From Thermoplasmata archaeon (GTDB lineage Archaea > Thermoplasmatota > Thermoplasmata > GCA-020350865), in assembly GCA_020351895.1 (NCBI GenBank), contig CP070672.1:1169685-1181540 (forward strand): DNA of 11,856 nucleotides, read 5' to 3'. The notes beneath the pieces were generated by a model that worked only from the letters and a program-made list of their open reading frames with translations, made no database searches and had not been told where the DNA came from. Positions within the stretch are counted from its first letter, which is position 1. The number at the start of each line of letters is the position of its first letter. This document shows positions 5,999 to 11,856 of the stretch, piece after piece. Made by a program: the position numbers and the translations under genes.

Positions 5999-6601
5999 TC
6001 ATCCAATTCTTAGAATCTCTCGAGCAAGTGGGATTTTTTCCTTCGTATTATTTTCGACGTTCTCGTAAAGGCTATTTCCATGGCTGTCCATGGCAACAAT
6101 CAATGGCCCAAGGCCTTGGCTCTCTAGAACCCATAATGCCTCAGGCATACCCAGATCCAGCCAGTGCACCTCCTTCACATTCTTGATTCCCTTTGCTGCA
6201 AGAAGTGCAGCTCCCCCGGTTATGGCAAGGTAAACGGCTCCAAATTTCTTCATTGCATCGAGAGTTGGCCTGGACATGCCGCCTTTACCTATAATACCCC
6301 TAACTCCTAATCTTTCTATGAACTTGGGTTCCACAAAGTTCATTCTTGAACTGGTTGTGGGCCCTGCGGCAATGAGATGCCAACTCTCTCCTTCTTTTCG
6401 TGCAATGGGTCCGCAATGAAATACCGCAGCATTCTCAAAATTTATGGGCAATTTTTTTGCCTCATCCACGTACTCCAGTGCGCGAATATGTCCCTCGTCT
6501 CTTGATGTGAGAATTTCTCCAGAAAGATAAACGACATCTCCTATTGTAAGGGATCGAATTGTTGTTTCATCAAGTGGTGTAGTGAGCTTTATCTCCTTCA
6601 T
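5999..6601 (-). CDS. Class I fumarate hydratase (or tartrate dehydratase) beta subunit
   Basis: This is the swivelling C-terminal domain of two-subunit class I fumarase, 200 residues. With the alpha subunit it converts fumarate and malate in the TCA cycle. Visible family features are the LTTPL N-terminus, VVYLSGEILTSRDEGH at 23-38 (the conserved T-R-D-x-x-H), HCGP at 62-65, the substrate loop GPTTSSRM at 80-87, the GKGGM turn at 105-109 and the C-terminal LGMPEALWVL / VAMDSHGNSLY region. Its ATG overlaps the TGA of the alpha gene by four bases (ATGA), so the two are translationally coupled. Sequence alone does not separate fumarase from L-tartrate dehydratase. Without a tartrate locus, fumarase is the likelier role. 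Confidence 0.93.
   Translation of the reverse strand: MKEIKLTTPLDETTIRSLTIGDVVYLSGEILTSRDEGHIRALEYVDEAKKLPINFENAAVFHCGPIARKEGESWHLIAAGPTTSSRMNFVEPKFIERLGVRGIIGKGGMSRPTLDAMKKFGAVYLAITGGAALLAAKGIKNVKEVHWLDLGMPEALWVLESQGLGPLIVAMDSHGNSLYENVENNTKEKIPLAREILRIG
6034..6039 (+). terminator. Possible T-run terminator after the winged-helix gene
   Basis: The plus strand has a run of six T about 39 bases after the regulator stop codon, followed by further T-rich sequence. Archaeal transcription often ends at such runs without a hairpin. Because the run lies inside the antisense strand of the fumarase beta gene, the regulator transcript would overlap that gene. Confidence 0.3.
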
Positions 6602-7482
6602 GATTCTCCCTCCGCAGGATGTGTTATGCTCTCAACCGAGCCATCTTTGTGAATCCTTGCAATGGCCTTTCTTGCGGCCCAGCATTGTATATTTACGGCC
6701 ACTGGAAGACTTGCTGTATGACAGTATGCATATTCGACGTTCACTCCCAAGATCGTGGTTTTCCCTCCCAGACCCATCGGACCTATACCAAGGGAGTTAA
6801 TGGCTTCGTAAAGCTCCTTCTCCAGATCCGCCATTTTGGAGTCGCTGCAGGCCATGTTTAATGGTCGAAGCAATGCTTCCTTTGCAAGTTTCATGGATAT
6901 ATCTGCAGAGCCTCCTATACCTAGGCCCACTATTGTGGGGGGACAGGGTTTTCCCCCAGCTTTGACAATGGTATCCAGGACGAACTCTTTTATTCCCCGA
7001 ATTCCTTGAGAAGGCAATAACATGGCCAAGGCGCTCATGTTCTCAGAACCAGCACCTTTCGGCATCACGGCTATTTCAATATAATCTTCATTTGAGAAAC
7101 GGTAGTTGATATATGGCATCCTCAAACCGGTGTTATCACCTGCATTATCCCTTGAAATTGGATGCACTGTATTGGGTCTTAGCGGAATTTCTTCTGTGGC
7201 CTGCTTCACCCCTTCTATTATGGCCTTATCAATGTTGAATAACAGGTCCTTTCCAAGGGTCACATAGAAGATCTGTATCCCTGTGTCTTGGCACATTGGA
7301 AGCGAAGAGCCCTCTGCCATCTCGACATTATCAAGGATATTCTTAAGCTGCATCTTTGGGATGGGATCCTCCTCCACCTCATAGGCCTTTCTCAAAGTTT
7401 CTTTAATATCTTTGGGTAAGGTGGTCACAGCATTTTTTAAAAGGTTTAAAGTCACCTGCTTTATCACGCCTTCAGAAATCAT
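6598..7482 (-). CDS. Class I fumarate hydratase (or tartrate dehydratase) alpha subunit
   Basis: This is the iron-sulfur catalytic subunit, 294 residues from ATG 7482-7480. The three cysteines expected to hold the [4Fe-4S] cluster are C64 in MCQDTGI, C180 in KPCPPTIVG and C254 in YCHTASLPVAV. Other family blocks are NTVHPISRDNAGDNTG at about 104-119, MPKGAGSENMS at 140-150 and SLGIGPMGLGGKTT near 230-243. The oxygen-labile cluster suits an anaerobe or microaerobe. The frame is open to a GTG at 7491, but AGGTGA (7493-7488) spaces correctly only to the ATG. The start of the beta gene overlaps its stop. A likely TATA (CTTTTATTAC) lies at 7533-7524, about 40 bases upstream. Confidence 0.94.
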   Translation of the reverse strand: MISEGVIKQVTLNLLKNAVTTLPKDIKETLRKAYEVEEDPIPKMQLKNILDNVEMAEGSSLPMCQDTGIQIFYVTLGKDLLFNIDKAIIEGVKQATEEIPLRPNTVHPISRDNAGDNTGLRMPYINYRFSNEDYIEIAVMPKGAGSENMSALAMLLPSQGIRGIKEFVLDTIVKAGGKPCPPTIVGLGIGGSADISMKLAKEALLRPLNMACSDSKMADLEKELYEAINSLGIGPMGLGGKTTILGVNVEYAYCHTASLPVAVNIQCWAARKAIARIHKDGSVESITHPAEGES

Positions 7483-7523
7483 ACCCCTCACCTATTGAAT
7501 TAGAAAAGGGTATGTATTGCGTG

Positions 7524-7533
7524 GTAATAAAAG
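7524..7533 (-). promoter_or_regulatory. Likely TATA box of the fumarase operon
   Basis: CTTTTATTAC on the minus strand lies about 42-51 bases before the alpha-subunit ATG. It would give a transcription start near 7503 and a short leader with the AGGTGA ribosome binding site. The rest of the 7492-7590 gap is AT-rich and includes T-rich minus-strand sequence after the giant protease gene (7590-7565) that may serve as its terminator. Confidence 0.4.
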
Positions 7534-7590
7534 TTGTAGGTAGGATTTTTTCCTCTATTCAGATATATATTAAAACTTAAAATATTGAAA

Positions 7591-10500
7591 TTATTCTTTT
7601 TTAATCCTAATTATCTTGACCTTCTTCAGCTTTAGTTTCTTTTCGATACCTACTCCCTTTGGACGTTCCTCAGGAAATTCCTCTTTGATATCCTCTTCTT
7701 TTACTTCAGATTCCAATTCTTTTGTGGATTCAAATCCTTTGGAAATCTCAGGAACCACTTCTTCTGTATCGGTGGGAGAAAGAGCAGGGGGGACCTTCGT
7801 TTCTTCTGTCTCTTCTTCCCTTTCTTCCTCTTTAATACCATGCTCAGTGACCAACTCATCATGGATATCATGAACACCTAGTGGGGTGCCTTGGGAGGTT
7901 TCTTCCATTTCCAATCCTTCAGCACTGGTTTCCCCATATTTGAGTTGTTTTTTCACAACGAAGAAAATGAGTATCAATGCAATAATTACAATGACTAAGA
8001 ATATAAGGACTATGACTGACCAATTATTCTCCTTTTCCCACCTGGTTTTATCTAATGGATAGGCATCAATTCCATCCTGATACCCATCTCCATCTGTGTC
8101 TGGATTCAATAAGTCTGTGCCGATTTCATTTTCCCTAGCATCTTTTAAACCATCATTATCATCATCCAAATCGAGCTCATTTCTCCTTCCGTCATTATCA
8201 GTGTCCAACAGATAGGCATCCATGGAGTCATTAATATTATCCCCATCATCGTCCTCATCTTCATCATTTCGTTTTCCATCATTGTCTGTATCGAATGGGA
8301 AAGGATCCAAATCATCTAAAAAACCATCAGAATCATCATCCGGATCCTCGGCATTATCCATGCCATCGTTGTCCGTATCAAGAGGGTAAGCATCATTTTC
8401 GTCAAGAATTTCGTCGCCATCATCATCATCATCGAGTATATCATAGATGTTATCATCATCGGTGTCTGTCTCGTTTACAATTATGGGGAACAAGGTTGGG
8501 GTTGCGTTGTTACCTACAAGATCCTCAGCCCCACATATAATCGATGTGGTCTCAATTGTCAATGTAAAGGGAATTGTGTAAATAGAATAAGTGACTCCAC
8601 CATCGAGACTATACCACATCCAGGAAGCTCCAACACCTAAACCATCATTCCATAACAAATTCACTTTCGCAGTGGTATCAACGTAAGGAATCCCTTCTGA
8701 GACAAGGAAAGGTGTATCGATCTCAATCATGGTTATCGGGGGTGTGTCATCTAGATATATTTGCATCGATTCTTCAGTCATATTATTTCCGAGGTTATCT
8801 TCGCCACCCCAACCGATCATATGTAATCCATCAGCATAACCGTATAAATTAAAACTCTCACCCACAAAGTAAGTTCCATCTATCTTATACCAGGTGTAAT
8901 TCACACTACAATATTGGTCTATGGACTTAAGTGTAAAGATTGTTTTTGAATTCACTACCCAATTCTCTTCTAGGTCTACGCGATATTTGGGATTACCAAT
9001 CTCGACACTTATCTTTGGAGGGGTGGTATCTAAAATTACCATAATAGAATTTCCTGTTTCATTGAGACCCAAATTATCCTCACTCCCCCAGGTGATATTA
9101 TGTGGTCCATCATCATAGCCTGAAAGCATGAAGTAAGTCCCTTCAAAATAATGGCCATCAATAATATACCATGTAAAATTAATACCTGGGCGGATTTTGG
9201 CAGGGCTCAAGGTAAAAACAGTTTTATCAGTTACATTAAGATGGTCATGGGTTGTCATACGATATTTTGGATTTAGGATTTCCAGTATTGTTTTAGGTGA
9301 AATTATGTTTAGATAAACCGTTAAAATATTGCCTGTCTCGTTATTTCCAAGGTTATCTCTACTTCCCCATATGATATTGTGATAACCTTCGTTACCAATG
9401 AGGTTAAAACTCGATCCTTCAAAGTAGATATCGTCAATTGTGTACCATGTAGATTTTACGCCAGAATAGGAATCTGAGGGTAGTAATGTGAAGGGGGTTT
9501 CAGTGGTAATATTCCATTGATTTTTCATTATATCCCTAAATTTCGGCTCGCCTATTGTTATATATGTATAGGGGGAAGATATGTCCAAAATCACTTTTTG
9601 TGAATTCTCAATCTCATTATACCCCAGAGAATCAATGCTGCCCCAGGTAATCGTATGAATGCCAGAAGAATATCCTGTTAAATTGAACACATCGCCTTGA
9701 AAGTAAACGTCATCTATGGTATACCATGATGTCACTACACCGGCATATTCATCAAAAGGAGACAAAATAAAAGCAGTGCTTTTAGTAACATTCCAGATAT
9801 CATCGAAAGAAGAACGATATTTCGGTCCATCCATGGTTAGGTTCGTAATAGGAGAATGAGAATCTATGCATATGTTTGTTAAAAGTCCGGTTATATTATT
9901 TCCAAGATGATCTTGTGCTCCCCAAGATATATTGTGATAACCATCATCATACCCTTCAAATGTAAAATTTGTCCCCTCAAAATAATCATCATCCTTGGTA
10001 TACCACGTGAAGTCTACGCCGGAGTGAATGTCAAAAGGTAAAATCTCGAATTTGGAAGTTGGAGTGACATTCCAAAGATCATATTCATTGGCTCGATATT
10101 TCGGCTGATTGATAACAAACTCAATTAAAGGTGGACTTGTATCAATAATTATTTTTATAAGGTTACCGCTCTCATTGTTTCCTAGCATATCGTTGCTTCC
10201 CCAGGTGATTGTATGTTGACCATCGGAATAGCCAATTAGATCGAAATAAAGCCCCTCACAATATTCACCATCGATTGTGTACCAAGTAAAGTTAATATCT
10301 ATATCCATCTCAAAAGGTGATAATGTAAAATTCGTAGTTTTAGTAACATTCCAATGGTCACTTTGAGCATTACGATATTTTGGTGAACCGATATCGAACT
10401 CAGTTTTAGGAGGAGTCGAATCCAAATAAACATTGAGGGTACTGATGTCCTCCTCATTTCCTAAATTGTCCACACAATAATATTGAATCGAGTAATTTCC

Positions 10501-11856
10501 TTTACCTAACATGAGTTCGAAGATATTACCTTCAGTCCATTCCCCTTCCATCCCTTCATATATAATTTTATAAATCGTAGTGTTTACTCCGCTACCGTTC
10601 CCATCTTCAGAATTTAAAGTAAATTGTGTTGAATTGCCAACAATCCATATGGAGCCATTAAAATATTTTGGCTCTCCTATCAAATGGGCAGTTGTTGGGG
10701 GTGTATTATCCACATTTACCGCAACCGAGCAAATCTCAGAGTATGCCGAGCCATTGAATGCTCGTGCATGAATTATATGTTCACCATCAGAAAATAACTC
10801 CGTGTTCCAATTATAGGACCACGTCAATGTTCCAATTGCCGTTTGCCAAGTGCCGTTGTCTATTTTAACTTCTGTTAAGGTTACATCACCTGATGATCTA
10901 CCTGTAATGGAAACCATATCATTCACATAGTCCTCTGAATCTGGATAATCGACATATATACTGAGCGTTTCAACGACATTGGAGGCCACCAAGGCAAATG
11001 CCTGATCAATCTCAGGGGTCGAGGTCTCCCCATCTGAAGGTATATTGGCTCCGATCACTTCCAATGTCCAGGTCCCAGGAGTAGGATTCTCAATAAACAC
11101 ATTCTCAACGTTGTTCAACGAATCTGGGCTCCCCCCTTGGGAGGACCATTTCAATGTTGTAAGGCCATAGTTACCCCAGTATACATTATTATCAGGATCG
11201 GTGACCTTCAAGTTGAGGTTGTTGACTAGAGCTGGATCAGCACCTGGCGATGCAGGCACATCGGTCCATACCAAGGATACTTTAAGGGGTGCATTCCCTT
11301 CAGGAATGACTGTATATTGGATGCTCTCTCCTGTTTGTAATGATATCGATTCATCTATAATGAAATGGTTTTCACCAACTGTGTGAACATTCCCAATATC
11401 TACACTTCCCCAACCCTGCTGAAATCTAGTTGCCATGAATAAATCGTACTGATAAGCATCTGCTATCAGTATCGCTTTGACGGTTGATGCATGAGGCAGC
11501 TCACCTGAAGGGTTGTTATCAAAGTGGTTTTCTTTGTACATCTGATATGTCAAACCCACAGCTCCAGCAGCCACAGGTGCGGAACCGCTGGTGCCACCAA
11601 AATCATCAACATAATCACTTGTATCATTATAGCCCTTTTGAAATGTGTCAAATGTGAATACAGTACTGTCGGTTGTAAAAATCAAATCAAATGGACCGCA
11701 TAGATCCGGCTTGATTCTTCCATCGGCTGCTGGGCCTTGGCTTGGTGTCATCCCAGGACCAGCATTCACCCATCTGTCATCGCTCCAATCTGTATTATTA
11801 TAATGGTTCACGGCACCAACAGCGATAACATTCTTACCCGCTGCATCTGTGGTGAT
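7591..11856 (-). CDS. Giant membrane-anchored subtilisin-family (S8, KP-43-like) surface protease, partial
   Basis: The frame is open to the window edge, so the N-terminus is missing. The GTG at 11811 is internal, since the 15 codons before it read ITTDAAGKNVIAVGA, a subtilase strand. Residues below count from that GTG. The subtilase core has GPAADGRIKPDL at 26-37 and GTSGSAP at 73-79, with catalytic Ser75; the Asp and His must lie beyond the window. Residues ~148-277 match the KP-43 C-terminal beta-barrel (VSLVWTDVPASPG, LVNNLNLKVTDP, NNVENVFI, GTWTLEV). An Ig-like domain (~283-370) and about eight tandem repeats (371-1115) follow. Next come Asp-rich TSP3-like repeats (1116-1254), one membrane helix (1264-1286) and a 120-residue cytoplasmic tail. 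The bulk is extracellular. Role: probable surface protein degradation or adhesion (inferred). Confidence 0.93.
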   Translation of the reverse strand: MTTDAAGKNVIAVGAVNHYNNTDWSDDRWVNAGPGMTPSQGPAADGRIKPDLCGPFDLIFTTDSTVFTFDTFQKGYNDTSDYVDDFGGTSGSAPVAAGAVGLTYQMYKENHFDNNPSGELPHASTVKAILIADAYQYDLFMATRFQQGWGSVDIGNVHTVGENHFIIDESISLQTGESIQYTVIPEGNAPLKVSLVWTDVPASPGADPALVNNLNLKVTDPDNNVYWGNYGLTTLKWSSQGGSPDSLNNVENVFIENPTPGTWTLEVIGANIPSDGETSTPEIDQAFALVASNVVETLSIYVDYPDSEDYVNDMVSITGRSSGDVTLTEVKIDNGTWQTAIGTLTWSYNWNTELFSDGEHIIHARAFNGSAYSEICSVAVNVDNTPPTTAHLIGEPKYFNGSIWIVGNSTQFTLNSEDGNGSGVNTTIYKIIYEGMEGEWTEGNIFELMLGKGNYSIQYYCVDNLGNEEDISTLNVYLDSTPPKTEFDIGSPKYRNAQSDHWNVTKTTNFTLSPFEMDIDINFTWYTIDGEYCEGLYFDLIGYSDGQHTITWGSNDMLGNNESGNLIKIIIDTSPPLIEFVINQPKYRANEYDLWNVTPTSKFEILPFDIHSGVDFTWYTKDDDYFEGTNFTFEGYDDGYHNISWGAQDHLGNNITGLLTNICIDSHSPITNLTMDGPKYRSSFDDIWNVTKSTAFILSPFDEYAGVVTSWYTIDDVYFQGDVFNLTGYSSGIHTITWGSIDSLGYNEIENSQKVILDISSPYTYITIGEPKFRDIMKNQWNITTETPFTLLPSDSYSGVKSTWYTIDDIYFEGSSFNLIGNEGYHNIIWGSRDNLGNNETGNILTVYLNIISPKTILEILNPKYRMTTHDHLNVTDKTVFTLSPAKIRPGINFTWYIIDGHYFEGTYFMLSGYDDGPHNITWGSEDNLGLNETGNSIMVILDTTPPKISVEIGNPKYRVDLEENWVVNSKTIFTLKSIDQYCSVNYTWYKIDGTYFVGESFNLYGYADGLHMIGWGGEDNLGNNMTEESMQIYLDDTPPITMIEIDTPFLVSEGIPYVDTTAKVNLLWNDGLGVGASWMWYSLDGGVTYSIYTIPFTLTIETTSIICGAEDLVGNNATPTLFPIIVNETDTDDDNIYDILDDDDDGDEILDENDAYPLDTDNDGMDNAEDPDDDSDGFLDDLDPFPFDTDNDGKRNDEDEDDDGDNINDSMDAYLLDTDNDGRRNELDLDDDNDGLKDARENEIGTDLLNPDTDGDGYQDGIDAYPLDKTRWEKENNWSVIVLIFLVIVIIALILIFFVVKKQLKYGETSAEGLEMEETSQGTPLGVHDIHDELVTEHGIKEEEREEETEETKVPPALSPTDTEEVVPEISKGFESTKELESEVKEEDIKEEFPEERPKGVGIEKKLKLKKVKIIRIKKE
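7594..8022 (-). other. Membrane anchor and acidic cytoplasmic tail of the giant protease
   Basis: Residues 1264-1286 form a single hydrophobic helix rich in Val, Ile and Leu, followed by KKQLKYG, so the C-terminus should lie in the cytoplasm. Residues ~1295-1385 are rich in Glu (for example KEEEREEETEETK) and probably disordered. The last ~16 residues, KKLKLKKVKIIRIKKE, abruptly become basic with alternating hydrophobic residues, as in a beta-strand or binding peptide. Confidence 0.8.
8050..8466 (-). other. Asp-rich thrombospondin type 3-like calcium-binding repeats
   Basis: Residues 1116-1254 of the giant protease are dominated by DTDNDG-type loops. DTDNDG occurs at 1145-1150, 1174-1179 and 1203-1208, an exact 29-residue period, and DTDGDGYQDGIDAYPLD follows at 1238-1254. 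Such repeats bind calcium and make a rigid rod just outside the membrane helix. They explain the striking CATCATCATC and ATCATCATC runs on the plus strand near 8430-8460, which are Asp codons read in reverse. Confidence 0.9.
8737..10407 (-). repeat. Six 92-93-residue tandem protein repeats (279-bp period)
   Basis: Inside the giant protease, six consecutive units run 10407-10129, 10128-9850, 9849-9571, 9570-9295, 9294-9016 and 9015-8737. All are 93 residues except the fourth, which is 92. Each follows the pattern: I/EIGxPKYR, WNVT, FTLSP, (V)xFTWYTIDGxYFEG, FNLxGYxDGxHxITWGSxDNLGNNETGN, then ILDxTPP. A longer variant (10701-10408) precedes the array and a degenerate one (8736 to about 8467) follows it, like end caps. 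The TPP junctions and DNLGN loop resemble Ig-like or HYR-type beta-sandwich repeats of bacterial and archaeal surface proteins. They probably form a stalk holding the protease away from the membrane. Confidence 0.9.

Noticed and set aside
8295..8540. Plus-strand open frame rich in His, with CATCATCATC runs that look like a microsatellite
   Set aside because: It is the reverse of the Asp-rich calcium repeats of the giant protease; the trinucleotide runs are Asp codons on the minus strand.
8737..10407. Regularly spaced DNA similarity suggestive of a CRISPR-like or satellite array
   Set aside because: The period is 279 bases, in frame, diverged at the DNA level and conserved as protein motifs; there are no short identical repeats with unique spacers.
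11809..11811. GTG as the start codon of the giant protease
   Set aside because: The 15 codons before it stay open and encode a typical subtilase strand, and the catalytic Asp and His are missing, so the gene continues past the window edge.

Overview
The window is archaeal. A 57-codon RNA polymerase subunit K gene is followed by enolase, ribosomal protein S2 and a MEMO-family gene, an order typical of euryarchaeal genomes. Other archaeal signs are TATA-box promoters (TTTATATATT type), strong GAGGTGA/GGAGG ribosome binding sites, frequent TTG starts and a DUF504 gene. The moderately AT-rich composition, the membrane-anchored surface protease with thrombospondin-3-like calcium repeats and the HTH/small-membrane-protein pair would fit Thermoplasmatota or a related uncultured euryarchaeal lineage. 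That placement is inference. No tRNA, rRNA, CRISPR array or insertion sequence was seen.

Layout. (1) 20-1254, minus strand: a thioredoxin with its own TATA box, and upstream of it a two-gene unit of DUF504 and a CoA-binding-fold protein. (2) 1389-4279, plus strand: rpoK, eno and rpsB, tightly packed and probably one transcript, then a MEMO protein with its own likely promoter. (3) 4343-5995, plus strand: a membrane-anchored protein with an EF-hand-like loop, a three-helix DUF7521-like membrane protein, and a tandem winged-helix regulator. A 10-bp perfect inverted repeat surrounding a 12-bp tandem repeat lies in front of the membrane protein gene. (4) 5999-7482, minus strand: class I fumarase (or tartrate dehydratase) alpha and beta subunits, joined by an ATGA overlap and convergent with the regulator across 3 bases. 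(5) 7591-11856, minus strand, running off the window: a very large surface protease. Its order is a KP-43-like subtilisin domain, a C-terminal beta domain, an Ig-like domain, seven or eight ~93-residue tandem repeats, Asp-rich calcium repeats, one membrane helix, and an acidic cytoplasmic tail with a basic end.

How they fit together. Blocks 1, 2 and 4 are housekeeping: redox, transcription, glycolysis, translation and the TCA cycle. Blocks 3 and 5 are envelope-related and the most lineage-specific. No gap exceeds 300 bases. The largest gap is 5295-5476, where only an uncertain 17-codon ORF and the regulator's ribosome binding site are visible. No clearly new multi-gene system is evident. The best leads are the giant protease architecture and the repeat-flanked promoter of the membrane-protein/regulator pair.
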